In this document: piece after piece, positions 28,548 through 37,552 of the stretch | How the letters are laid out: each line of letters opens with the position of its first letter | Position numbering within the stretch: position 1 is the first letter of the stretch | NCBI GenBank assembly: GCA_963814975.1 | Contig: CAWFFB010000024.1 | Coordinates: 21,760 to 85,759, forward strand | Reading direction: 5' to 3' | Source: CAVUXJ01 sp963814975 | Lineage (GTDB): Bacteria; Acidobacteriota; Vicinamibacteria; Vicinamibacterales; CAVVIG01 | DNA length: 64,000 nucleotides | Notes under the pieces: model-generated | Databases searched by the model: none | What the model was told of the DNA's origin: nothing | The model's input: the letters and a program-made list of their open reading frames with translations, nothing else | Program-made: the position numbers and the translations under genes

Positions 28548-29420
28548 CGGCAAGCCTCCCGCACCTTCAGGCTGGGAGCCCGTCTCAATCGGTCTTGCCG
28601 GATCGCTCGACCACTCGCTCCACGATCCGGGATACAGCTTTGCGCCGCCGAGGCCGGCGTGCTCGAGCGCGAGCAGATTCTGACACGCGGTAACGCCAGA
28701 TCCGCAGTAACAGACGATGTGGTCCGGCGCGACCTCGTCTGTAGCCTGGCGCAGCCGTACCCGGAGCGCGTCCGGCGCGAGAAAGGACCCATCCTTCGCA
28801 AGATTCCGCTTGAAAAAATGATTTACCGCGCCGGGAATGTGACCGCCTGCACGATCGATCGGTTCAATCTCGCCGCGGAAGCGCTCAGGCGCGCGCGCGT
28901 CGACAAGTCGCCAGTCGGTGCGGTGCGCGAGTGCGGCCACTTCACTCACGTTGACGACCATGCCGGCCACCGGCGCGCCCCTGAACGCACGCGGTTGTCG
29001 CGACTCTTCGCCGCGCGCCGTCGGCAGCCCCTCAGCGGTCCATTTTGCGAAGCCGCCGTCGAGGACGGCCACTGCCCTGTGGCCCATCCAGCGCAAGAGC
29101 CACCAGAGCCGGCTCGCGTACATCCCCGTGTCCTGATCGTGGGCCACGACCTGAATTCCCTGGTCGATCCCGAGGCGCCTCAGCGTGTCCGCCAAGTCGT
29201 CGGCGCTCGGAAGGGGGTGCCTGCCGTTGCTGCCGGTTTTCGTTCCGGAGAGATCACGATCCAGGTGCGCGTACACGGCGCCCGGGATGTGCCCCTCCAG
29301 ATAATTCCGCCCGCCCCAGCTTTCGTCGTCGAGGCTGAAGCGACAGTCGATGACCGCGAATGCGGGGTCGGCCAGATGATCGGCGAGCGTACGTGTGTCG
29401 ATAAGCGTCGTGAACGCCAT
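28518..29420 (-). CDS. sseA: Thiosulfate/3-mercaptopyruvate sulfurtransferase (two rhodanese domains)
   Basis: An intact 300-residue protein with two rhodanese domains. N-terminal domain: 'FAVIDCRFSLDDESWGGRNY', 'EGHIPGAVYAHLDRDLSG' and 'YASRLWWLLRWMGH', with no catalytic Cys. C-terminal domain: 'WRLVDARAPERFRGEIEPID', 'GHIPGAVNHFF' and the active-site loop 'CYCGSGVTACQNLLAL' with the nucleophilic Cys. CGSGVTAC is nearer the mercaptopyruvate (CGSGVTAC) than the thiosulfate (CRKGVTAC-like) type, so 3-mercaptopyruvate is the more likely donor. The C-terminal 'YPGSWSEWSSDPARPIETG' is typical. It converges on the second subtilase. Confidence 0.9.
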   Translation of the reverse strand: MAFTTLIDTRTLADHLADPAFAVIDCRFSLDDESWGGRNYLEGHIPGAVYAHLDRDLSGTKTGSNGRHPLPSADDLADTLRRLGIDQGIQVVAHDQDTGMYASRLWWLLRWMGHRAVAVLDGGFAKWTAEGLPTARGEESRQPRAFRGAPVAGMVVNVSEVAALAHRTDWRLVDARAPERFRGEIEPIDRAGGHIPGAVNHFFKRNLAKDGSFLAPDALRVRLRQATDEVAPDHIVCYCGSGVTACQNLLALEHAGLGGAKLYPGSWSEWSSDPARPIETGSQPEGAGGLPLPESIEREN

Positions 29421-29538
29421 TCGGGCACTACCTTATCAGAAGCCGTGCTGGCACCCTGAGTTACGATAAGCATGTTCCAACCAGTGGCAAGACATCGTCC
29501 TGAGCGTCTTGGTGCCGGACTTAGGCCGCGTATTTGAG

Positions 29539-32030
29539 ATGCGAAGATCCCCCGAGGTGGAGAAAACGACCGGGCTCGCGAGCCGCTTCGGCGTGTTCGT
29601 GGCGGAGCGGCATCCGCTTGCGCTCGCCGACGCGCTCGAAGCGCTCGACGCGGTGTCGCGTGGGCGCGTACCGTCCGACGAACATGGCATCGATGCGCTG
29701 AGACCCGCGCTTCGAGAGGAGCTGGGCCGCCGTCTTCAGGCGAGAACAGCGTCACCCGCTGGTCTCGGCGACACCACACCGCGCACAACCGCCGAGACGA
29801 GGCTCGGCCAGGCCTGTGCCGAGGTCGTCGAGGCTTGCGATGGTTCGCTGCGCCGCGCCGCCATCGAGGCGTCCCTGAGTGCGGACGAACGGCGCGAAAT
29901 CCTGCGCGGGATGGTGCTCACCAGAGCGACGGACAACCGGCTCAAGTCATTCTTCCTCGGCAACGAGGTCCGGTACGGCACGGCGGCTTTTCAGGGTAAG
30001 GGCTTTCGATCCCTCGGCCAGGAGGCCATTTACGCTGCGGCTGTACGGTTGCGGCGGGGCGAACGCTATCGTGGAGCTGACGGAGCGTGGCACGGTGACG
30101 TGGTCGGACCAATGATTCGTGACCTGGGCGTCGCCTTCGGCATGCGCCACGGGCCCGATTCGGTGCGAATGGCCTTGAACGCCCAGATGGCCAAGGCCGG
30201 CCCCCCGTTCGAGGGCAAGGATCTGCACATCGGGGATTTCTCCTGGGGCATCCTTCCACCCGCGGCGCCGCTGGCAATCTCGACGCTGACGATCGCCGGG
30301 ATGGCGATGGCCTTCGCGAGGGAGGCTTCGGGGCGTGTCGCGCTTTCGTTTATCGGGGAGGGCGGCTGTTCGCTGGGCGAATGGCACGAGGCCATCAACC
30401 TTTGTGCGGTCGGCCGTCTGCCGGCAATCTTCTGCATTCAGAACAATCAGACAGCGCTCTCGACACCGGTCGCGGATCAGTCGGCCGCGCGTGTGTTTGC
30501 CGAGAAGGCTGCGGGCTACGGCGTCCCGGGCCTCACGCTCGACGGCACCGATCCCGATCAGATCGCGGCGGCATTCGCATGGGCCGTCGAACGGGCGCGA
30601 GCGGGTGCCGGGCCCACGCTGATCGAGCTCGTGTCGATGCGTATGTGCGGCCACGCCCACCACGACGACATGTTGTACCTCGGCCGCGACCCTCAGCCGT
30701 CCTGGGAATACCCGCGTGCTGAGCGATCAAGGGTACGTGGATCGCGAGCTGTACGCCTACTGGTCGCGGCGCGATCCGATCGCGACGTATGCCGCGCGGC
30801 TCGAGGGTGAGGGGGTCGTCAAGACAGGCGAGCTCGAGCAATGGCAGCGGGAGGCGGAGCACGTCGTGGAAGAGCAGGCTCGCGCGATCGTCGAGGCGCC
30901 GTGGCCCGATCCACGAACGGCGGGTGCCGGCGTCTTTGCGGAAGAAGCCCCACGGGCGCACATCGAGGTCCTCGATCCCGCGATCCGGCTGGCGGCTGAC
31001 ACACCGGACCTTCTGCCGGCGCTCGAACCCGGACCGCCGACCGATCCGAAAGGCCGCACGTTCCTCGATGCCGTGACGCTCGCAATCGGGGATGCGCTCA
31101 GGGCGGATCCCCGGGTGTTCGTGTACGGCGAGGACGTGGCCGGCAAGTACGGCAACGCCTTCCTGCTGCTCCGGCCGCTTGCTGCCGGAATTCGGCGATC
31201 GCATCGTCAACTCGCCGGTGGCGGAGAGTGCCGTGCTCGGCGTCTGTATCGGAGCGGCGCTGGCCGGGCTGCGGCCGATTGGCGAGATTCAATTCAACGA
31301 TTTTGTCGCCACCGGGTTCAATCAGCTGGTCAACAATGCCGCCAAGACGCGCTATCGCTGGGGCGCAGGGGTGCCGTTGGTCGTGCGCATGCCCTCCGGC
31401 GGCATGCGGCACGCCGGGCCGTATCATTCTCAGAACACCGAGCCATGGTTCTACCGGACGCCCGGGCTGAAGATCGTGGTGCCCTCGACACCGCACGACG
31501 CGCGCGCGCTGTTCGCCTCGGCCGTGGCCGACCCGGATCCCGTCCTGTACTACGAACATATCGCGCTCTACCGCGATCCGCGCATCAAGCAGGGGCTCGC
31601 CGATGCTCCCCCGGCCCCGATTCCGATTGGCCGCGCGGCGTTGCGGCGTGCGGGCAGCGACCTGGCTATTCTGTCTTACGGGGCGTACGCCCACGTCGCG
31701 CTGCGGGTGGCGGCTCGCCTGGCGGCCGATGGGATCGAGGCGAGCGTCCTGGATCTCCGGAGTCTTGCACCGCTCGATCGCGCCGCGGTGCTGGCGGTCG
31801 CCCGCCACTGCCACCGGGTGCTCATCGTTCACGAAGATTCGAGAACGGGCGGCATCGGCGAGAGCCTGGCCGCGATCATCCAGGAAGAGGCGTTCGAGGC
31901 GCTCGACGCCCCAGTGCGGATCGTCGGCGCCCTGGACACGCCGGTGCCATACTCGCCGCCACTCGAGGAGTTCTTCCTTCCCAGCGAGGCGCGAGTGGAG
32001 CGTGCCGCTCGTCTGCTGGCCGAATACTAG
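29539..32030 (+). CDS. Fused alpha-beta 2-oxoacid dehydrogenase E1 (branched-chain type; frame breaks near 30712 and 31175)
   Basis: Thiamine-diphosphate E1 of a 2-oxoacid dehydrogenase complex with both subunits in one chain. Alpha half: 'ERREILRGMVLTRATDNRLK', 'GQEAIYAAAVRLRRGER', the ThDP/Mg motif 'GEGGCSLGEWHEAINLCAV...QNNQTALSTP' and 'HAHHDDMLYLG'. Beta half: 'TFLDAVTLAIGDALRADPRV', 'VYGEDVAGKYGNAF', 'NSPVAESAVLGVCIGAALAG', 'IQFNDFVATGFNQLVNNAAK', 'YHSQNTEPWF' and 'LIVHEDSRTGGIGE'. Frame shifts near 30712 and 31175. The N-terminal ~110 residues before the E1 fold are unusual and the true start is uncertain (TTG 29509, ATG 29539 or later). Fused E1s act on branched-chain or similar oxoacids; no E2 or E3 is adjacent. 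Confidence 0.8.
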
Positions 32031-32058
32031 CCGCGAAAGTACGCCGGTTCCCTATAAA

Positions 32059-33780
32059 ATGAACGCAAAGATGAGCCACTCCGACTACCCTGTATCGCCC
32101 GAGGCTGCGGCTCCGGTCGATTTCATCCGCGCGATTGTGGAAGAGGATCTCGCCTCAGGCAAGCACCATGGGCGGATCGCGACCCGTTTTCCGCCCGAGC
32201 CGAACGGCTATCTGCATATCGGACACGCCAAATCGATTTGTCTGAACTTCGGCGTCGCCGCAGAGTACGGCGGCACATGCAACCTCAGGTTCGACGATAC
32301 CAATCCCACCAAGGAAGACGTGGAGTACGTGGACGCGATCAAGGAAGACGTCGCGTGGCTCGGTTTCAAGTGGGACGAACTGCTATTCGCCTCCGACTAC
32401 TTCGAGCGGCTATACGGCTTCGCCGTGGATCTCATCCGGCGCGACCTGGCCTACATCGACAGCCTCCCCTGGGAAGAAATCCGGCGACTTCGTGGCACGC
32501 TGACGGAGCCGGGACGCAACAGTCCATACCGCGACCGGCCAATCGAGGAGAGCCTCGATCTGTTCAGCCGCATGCGCGCGGGAGAGTTTCCGGACGGCGC
32601 GCACGTGTTGCGGGCGAAAATCGACATGGCGTCGCCCAATCTGAACATGCGGGATCCGACCCTCTACCGCATTCGACACGCGACGCATCACCGCACGGGC
32701 GATACGTGGTGCATCTACCCGATGTACGATTTCGCGCATCCACTGTCCGACGCTCTCGAGCGGATCACCCACTCTCTGTGCACGCTCGAATTCGAGGATC
32801 ACCGGCCGCTCTACGACTGGCTCGTCAACAATCTGATCGACGCCGATCGTCCGAGGCAGATCGAGTTTGCGCGCCTGAATCTGAACTACACGGTGATGAG
32901 CAAGCGAAAGCTGCTGCAGCTCGTGGAGCAGGGTTTCGTGTCGGGGTGGGACGATCCGCGGATGCCGACGATCAGCGGCCTCAGGCGCCGCGGCCATACA
33001 CCGGAGTCGATCCGCGACTTCTGCGGTCGCATCGGCGTCGCCAAGAAGGAGAACGTGATCGACGTCGCGCAGCTCGAACACAGCGTGCGCGAAGATCTCA
33101 ATCGCCGCGCGCCCCGAGTCATGGCGGTGCTCCGGCCTCTCAAGGTCGTCCTCACGAACTATCCCGAAGCGCAGGTCGAGGAGGTCGACGTCATCAACAA
33201 CCCGGAAGATCCGGCCGCCGGCACGCGCAAGGTGCCATTTTCGCGCGTGCTGTATATCGAGCGCGACGATTTCAAGGAAGATCCGCCGAAGAAATTCTTT
33301 CGTCTCTCGCCGGGGAAGGAAGTGCGGTTGCGCTGCGCGTACTTCATCACCTGCACCGAGGTGATCAAGGACGATCGCGGACAAGTCGTCGAGCTGCGAG
33401 CGACCTACGATCCGGCTACCCGCGGAGGTGATGCGCCCGACGGGCGCCGGGTGAAGTCGACGCTCCATTGGGTGTCGGCGGCGCACGCGCTGCCGATCGA
33501 GGTGCGGCTCTACGATCGTCTCTTTAGCGTGGAGGATCCCGAGAAAGTGGGCGAGGGCCAGACATTTCTGGACCACATCAATCCCGATTCGCTCGAAGTG
33601 CTTCACGGGTGCCTCGCCGAGCCCAGCCTCGCGACGGCGTCGGCTCCCGACCGCTTCCAGTTCGAGCGCATCGGGTATTTCTGCGTCGATCCCGATTCGA
33701 GGCCAGGCAAGTTGGTCGTCAACAGGACCGTCTCGCTGCGGGATGCCTGGGCAAAAATCGAACAGAAGCAGCCTCGCTAG
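32059..33780 (+). CDS. glnS: Glutaminyl-tRNA synthetase
   Basis: An intact class I synthetase of about 573 residues charging tRNA-Gln. Seen: 'VDFIRAIVEEDLASGKHHGR', the HIGH signature in 'FPPEPNGYLHIGHAKSICLN', 'NLRFDDTNPTKEDVEYV', 'WCIYPMYDFAHPLSDALE', the KMSKS equivalent 'YTVMSKRKLLQLV', and a C-terminal anticodon-binding beta-barrel from ~340 ('VLTNYPEAQVEEV', 'VPFSRVLYIERDDF'). The 'CTLEFEDHRPLYDWLVNNL' region separates it from GluRS. ATGs lie at 32059 and 32071; a -10-like TATAAA at 32053-32058 would favour the second if used. Presence of GlnRS implies direct Gln-tRNA charging rather than sole reliance on GatCAB. Confidence 0.95.
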   Translation: MNAKMSHSDYPVSPEAAAPVDFIRAIVEEDLASGKHHGRIATRFPPEPNGYLHIGHAKSICLNFGVAAEYGGTCNLRFDDTNPTKEDVEYVDAIKEDVAWLGFKWDELLFASDYFERLYGFAVDLIRRDLAYIDSLPWEEIRRLRGTLTEPGRNSPYRDRPIEESLDLFSRMRAGEFPDGAHVLRAKIDMASPNLNMRDPTLYRIRHATHHRTGDTWCIYPMYDFAHPLSDALERITHSLCTLEFEDHRPLYDWLVNNLIDADRPRQIEFARLNLNYTVMSKRKLLQLVEQGFVSGWDDPRMPTISGLRRRGHTPESIRDFCGRIGVAKKENVIDVAQLEHSVREDLNRRAPRVMAVLRPLKVVLTNYPEAQVEEVDVINNPEDPAAGTRKVPFSRVLYIERDDFKEDPPKKFFRLSPGKEVRLRCAYFITCTEVIKDDRGQVVELRATYDPATRGGDAPDGRRVKSTLHWVSAAHALPIEVRLYDRLFSVEDPEKVGEGQTFLDHINPDSLEVLHGCLAEPSLATASAPDRFQFERIGYFCVDPDSRPGKLVVNRTVSLRDAWAKIEQKQPR

Positions 33781-33783
33781 CGG

Positions 33784-35552
33784 CTAGCAGTGCCGGCGCT
33801 CTCTCCTGCTTTTTTCGGGCGCACGAGAGACGCCCGGCTGAAGGACCGAGCCCCTGCGGGGCCGCTGCAGCCCGCGCGCATGGCGGCTGACGACCGTGAC
33901 GGCCCCCCACACCTGACGCCTCAAGTAACGGCCCGTTCTCCCGACGATCGCTTCTGCAGCGGCGACCTCGTCAAGATCGTGCTGCGGGTCGCTGACCGAC
34001 TCCTGGTCCTGGCGCAGCATGAACACGTATCCGTACGGCCAGGAGCGGAAGAAAGCGCGCACCGCGTCGGGATCCGGGAGCGCCAGCACTCGTCTGTCAG
34101 CATAGTAGCGAATGCTCGCTCCCCATTCGAGCTGATAGACGCCGACCGGCGCGTCCACGGCGGTCTGCGCCTTGATCACCGGACCGAGAGTCGACGCCGG
34201 ACGCGACCGTTCCAGTACCGGGAACCCGACGAGTACGACGATGACGTAAACGCCGACCAGGGTGAGAAGCGGCGCCGCTGGCGAGCCAGGCGCCGACCGG
34301 CGTGCCCGCGCCATCTGCACGAGCAGGGTGGCGCCGCCGAGACACAGAACGATCGGCAGCATCAGCGCCGATCGGCCGAGCCCCAGGTTGATCCGCATGA
34401 TGGCCGCGCCGGCAATCGCGCCGCCGACGAGAAATGTCGCGGCGATCGCGACGAGGGCCGTCCGGGTCGCGGCTGCGTGCGTGCCGGCCACGGCGCGCCG
34501 CCAGCCCACGGCGGCCAGCAGGCAGCAGGCGGGCGCCGCGGGAAAGATGTAGTGATCCAGCCTGAATCTGGCTGCCGTGAAAAATCCGACCACGACGAGC
34601 AACCATAGCCAGAGCATCAGCTCTTCAACAGAGGGCCGGACGCCCTCCCACCTGGCACGAAGGAGATCGGCGCCGCGCCCGATCGCGATCAGGCTCCAAG
34701 GAAAGAACGCTCCCGTGAACACACGCAGATAGTAGGTGTCGCTCGTGGTTTTCGTCGAGAAGACGTGCGGCTTGGTAAAGTACCAGAGGTTGCCGGCGAT
34801 GAAATATTCCTGGACGAACCGGTTGTCGAACCGCAGCCACATCCAGGCGAACCACGGGGAGGCGGCAAGAGTTCCGCACGCAAGGCCCGCGACCCAGGGT
34901 ATGCGCCTCATTGCCCGGCGAGAATCCCCGCCGGCCAGGAACGCCGCCAAGGCAAAGAGCGTGACGATGATGAGCGCGACCGGCCCTTTCGTCATGACCG
35001 CGAGCGCGATCAAGCCAAACCCGGGATACCGCAGTCGGGGGCGCCCCCGAAGCGCTCCAACGAGCAGGCAGGCCATGCTGCCGAACAGGCACGTCGCGAA
35101 CAGCATGTCGAACAGAGCGACGCGGGCCAGAGCGAAGGTTGCCGGGATCGTGGCGAACATCAGGGCGGCCCATGTCGCCGGTTTGCCGGTCGAACAGCTG
35201 CCCGCCGACCCACCGGACGATCGCAATCAGACCACAGCGCGCTGAGGGCGTTGGGCAGGCGATTCGCGAGCGCGGACTCGCCCAGTGCAGCGACAGAAAG
35301 ACCCTGAAGCCAGTGAAACAGGACCGGCTTGTCGATGAAGGGGGCTCCGTCGAGCAGCGGCACCAGCCAACTGTGGGCGCGAAGCATTTCGCGCGTGAGC
35401 TCTGCGTAGTGAGCTTCGTCCGGGTCCAGGAGGCTGAGATATCCAAGCCGCCAGAAAGCCACCACCCACGCCACCAGAACCCAGAGTGCGGCTCGCATCG
35501 CAGAACGTTGGGAAAACGATCGTTCGGAGGGGTCGAGCCAATCTGTTGTCAC
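33784..35552 (-). CDS. ArnT-like membrane glycosyltransferase (PMT family; frame break near 35220)
   Basis: A polytopic membrane enzyme that would transfer a sugar from an undecaprenyl- or dolichyl-phosphate donor. Seen: the family's catalytic periplasmic loop near the start 'LLDPDEAHYAELTREMLRAH' with its conserved Asp-Glu, followed by 'WLVPLLDGAPFIDKPVLFHW' (ArnT-typical). Hydrophobic helices then follow to residue ~400, including 'ALIIVTLFALAAFLAGG' and 'MLWLWLLVVVGFFTAARF', and a soluble C-terminal domain ends 'GRYLRRQVWGAVTVVSRHAR'. One frame shift near 35220. Corrected length about 588 residues, near the family size. It converges on glnS with only 3 bases between stops. In ArnT the product is aminoarabinose-modified lipid A; the substrate here is not determinable. 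Confidence 0.8.
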
Positions 35553-35863
35553 GTCACGGCCTCAGACCTGATGTGATCGCGGCACCGGCGCGGCACGACC
35601 ATATGCTTGGGGGCGGCGCTTATGTGCGTCGTCCCGGAGGTGCGGATAAGGACGGTAAGACCGGCGGAATGAAGTCGAGTACGCCTGAGGCCGGGTGGTG
35701 CTGGCGAAGAGAAGCTGATGAATTGAGCTAGGTATGAATCAGATCAGGGCACATTTCTACAACAGTCGGAGGACGCGAGCAACTGGATTCTTGCTCCACC
35801 CCCGGCTGGGAGGTACGGCGGAGAACCGCTCGCAGCTGAGAAACGTGCCGTCCCGGCGTTCGG
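35553..35863. other. Gene-free stretch between divergent ArnT-like and DinB genes' region
   Basis: 311 bases with no supportable ORF, RNA or repeat. Small open frames here lack family resemblance and consistent codon pattern. It must contain the ArnT-like gene's promoter, but I see no convincing -35/-10 pair. Confidence 0.4.
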
Positions 35864-36361
35864 CTACTTGTGTGACAGTGTCCGCTCCACCTGTTCGATG
35901 TGCCGTGCGATGTGCGCCACGGTCAGATCTGCCAGCTCGAAGAGCGAAATCGTACCGAACGGGAGCGTAATCGAATAGCCCGCGCCACGCTCCGGCGTCA
36001 GCGACGCGATGGCCCTCGTGAGCCGGTGACCGCTGACGCTGAGCCGCTCGAGCGACGCTTCGCCCCCGATGACGGCAGGCGCCGGCAAAGGAAAGGTTCT
36101 CTGCCGGGGGACCGCCACGGGGCTGAAGCGCTCGGTGAATCCCGGCGGCGCGGGCTGGGCGAGCGGCGTCGCGCCGGTCAGCACGCCGGCGACCCACTCG
36201 TTCGCCATCGCAACGTGACAGACGATCTGCGCCGCGCTCCAGGCGCCGTCGAGCGGTTGGTGCTCGGCCGCTCCATGCGGCAGTTCGCGAAGTTGCGAGA
36301 TGAGCGCACGTTGTGCGACGCGGAAGCGCGCCAGAATGGCCGCGGCGCGATCGACAGGCAT
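35864..36361 (-). CDS. DinB-like four-helix-bundle protein
   Basis: An intact 165-residue member of the DinB/YfiT-like superfamily, putative metal-dependent enzymes often acting in thiol transfer or stress responses. Seen: 'FRVAQRALISQLRELPHGAA', 'GAWSAAQIVCHVAMANEWVA' with the first metal His, and the C-terminal 'LTVAHIARHIEQVERTL', giving the His triad of the family. The start is the ATG before 'PVDRAAAILARF'. Its direct function is unknown. A second DinB-family protein is encoded about 700 bases away on the other strand but is not closely similar. Confidence 0.8.
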   Translation of the reverse strand: MPVDRAAAILARFRVAQRALISQLRELPHGAAEHQPLDGAWSAAQIVCHVAMANEWVAGVLTGATPLAQPAPPGFTERFSPVAVPRQRTFPLPAPAVIGGEASLERLSVSGHRLTRAIASLTPERGAGYSITLPFGTISLFELADLTVAHIARHIEQVERTLSHK

Positions 36362-36380
36362 CGGGCCCTCCGAAACGATT

Positions 36381-36446
36381 GCAGATTTCAGATTTGCGAC
36401 TTCAGATTTCGGGTTTCACATTGGCGGTTGCCGATTGTATTGCAGA
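36381..36446. repeat. Short degenerate CAGATTT repeats
   Basis: Three CAGATTT copies (36382, 36389, 36403) and a CAGATTC (36442) in the 112-base divergent gap between the DinB and GNAT genes. A TAAAAT at 36453-36458, 16 bases before the GTG at 36474, could be the GNAT -10. Confidence 0.35.
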
Positions 36447-36473
36447 TTCCGGTAAAATGCTGCCGGGCGCAAC

Positions 36474-37070
36474 GTGGAATATCACATTTCTCAGTATGAG
36501 CTCGAGCAGGGCGCGCTCGAGATTCAGTACATCGAAGAGTTTTTCGGAGAGTTCCCTCGCAAGAAGACCGCGTCGGAGATCGTCCAGCGCCTCCGGGGCC
36601 GGGCGCACCTGATCCTGTTGGCCAATGCGCCCTTGCCAGACGAACCGGGCTCGGTGGTGCCGGTATCCTTCAAGGTCGCTCATGAAATCCGGCCCGGCGA
36701 GACCGAGCCGAAGCTGGTCGACCTCGTCAACCGGCTCCGTGACTACGTGCGGTTCAGCGGCCGGCGCGTGCTTTACACCTGGGTCGGCGGCACGCGGCGC
36801 GATTGGCGCGGGCAGGGACATTTTCGTGCGCTGACCGAACAGCAGGAACTCTGGGCGGTGCAGCAGGGATTCGACGAGATTGTGGTGAAGACCAAGAACA
36901 AGTTCTACGATATGCGCGGCACCCTCGACCACTTACGTTTCGAAGTGGTGAAATACGAGCGCAACGAGGCGGACAACAGGGAATCGAAAGTGTATCTGAG
37001 CAAGAAGCTCCTTCCCGAGGTCCTCGACGAGCACCGCAGCGCCAAGACGGTCGTGCAGGTGGCGATCTAG
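36474..37070 (+). CDS. GNAT-family N-acetyltransferase
   Basis: An intact 198-residue protein with a GNAT core: 'RVLYTWVGGTRRDWRGQGHF', where R-x-x-G-x-G/A (RGQGHF) forms the acetyl-CoA pyrophosphate loop, then 'RALTEQQELWAVQQGFDEIV', 'VKTKNKFYDMRGTLDHLRFE', where Asn-Lys precedes the beta-bulge typical of the fold, and a C-terminal 'KVYLSKKLLPEVL'. The N-terminal 60 residues ('EYHISQYELEQGALEIQYIE') are acidic and family-specific. Start is a GTG; the nearby ATG at 36457 is out of frame. Two bases after its stop begins a DinB-family gene, so the two are probably co-transcribed. Substrate unknown. Confidence 0.8.
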   Translation: MEYHISQYELEQGALEIQYIEEFFGEFPRKKTASEIVQRLRGRAHLILLANAPLPDEPGSVVPVSFKVAHEIRPGETEPKLVDLVNRLRDYVRFSGRRVLYTWVGGTRRDWRGQGHFRALTEQQELWAVQQGFDEIVVKTKNKFYDMRGTLDHLRFEVVKYERNEADNRESKVYLSKKLLPEVLDEHRSAKTVVQVAI

Positions 37071-37072
37071 AG

Positions 37073-37549
37073 ATGCGGCCGACGACTCCGTACAGCGCGG
37101 ATCTCGGCGATCTGGAGCCGCTGGACGCGATCAGGGAAAATGCCGATCGCGTCCGCGCGATCACTGGCGGCTGGACGGAGCCGCAATTCGAGCGCACCTA
37201 CGCGCCCGGCAAATGGACCGCGCGGCAGATCCTGACCCACCTCGCGCAGACTGAGATGGCGCTGGGCACGCGTGCGCGGATGGCGCTCTCCACCCCGGAT
37301 TACGTCGCCCAGCGGTTCGACCAGAACGCCTGGGTCGCACGCGAGTCGCGGCTGACGGGTCCCGACGCCGTTGGTGCTTTTGTGGCGCTCAGCCAGATGA
37401 ACCGGGCCCTCTTCGGGACCTTGACGCCAGCCGACCGGCAGATCGCCATGGCCCATCCCGAATATGGCGCCATCACGGTGGACTGGATCGTTCACCTGCT
37501 CGCCGGCCACGCAATCCACCACCTGCGACAGGTGGAGATGGTGAAATAA
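37073..37549 (+). CDS. DinB-like protein
   Basis: An intact 158-residue DinB_2 superfamily protein. Seen: 'LDAIRENADRVRAITGGWTE', 'APGKWTARQILTHLAQTEMA' with the first metal-binding His, and 'VDWIVHLLAGHAIHHLRQVE' with the C-terminal His pair, the usual three-His metal site. It starts two bases after the GNAT stop and ends three bases before the stop of the convergent peptidase. Function within the superfamily is open; hydrolase or thiol transferase roles are known for relatives. Confidence 0.85.
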   Translation: MRPTTPYSADLGDLEPLDAIRENADRVRAITGGWTEPQFERTYAPGKWTARQILTHLAQTEMALGTRARMALSTPDYVAQRFDQNAWVARESRLTGPDAVGAFVALSQMNRALFGTLTPADRQIAMAHPEYGAITVDWIVHLLAGHAIHHLRQVEMVK

Positions 37550-37552
37550 TCC

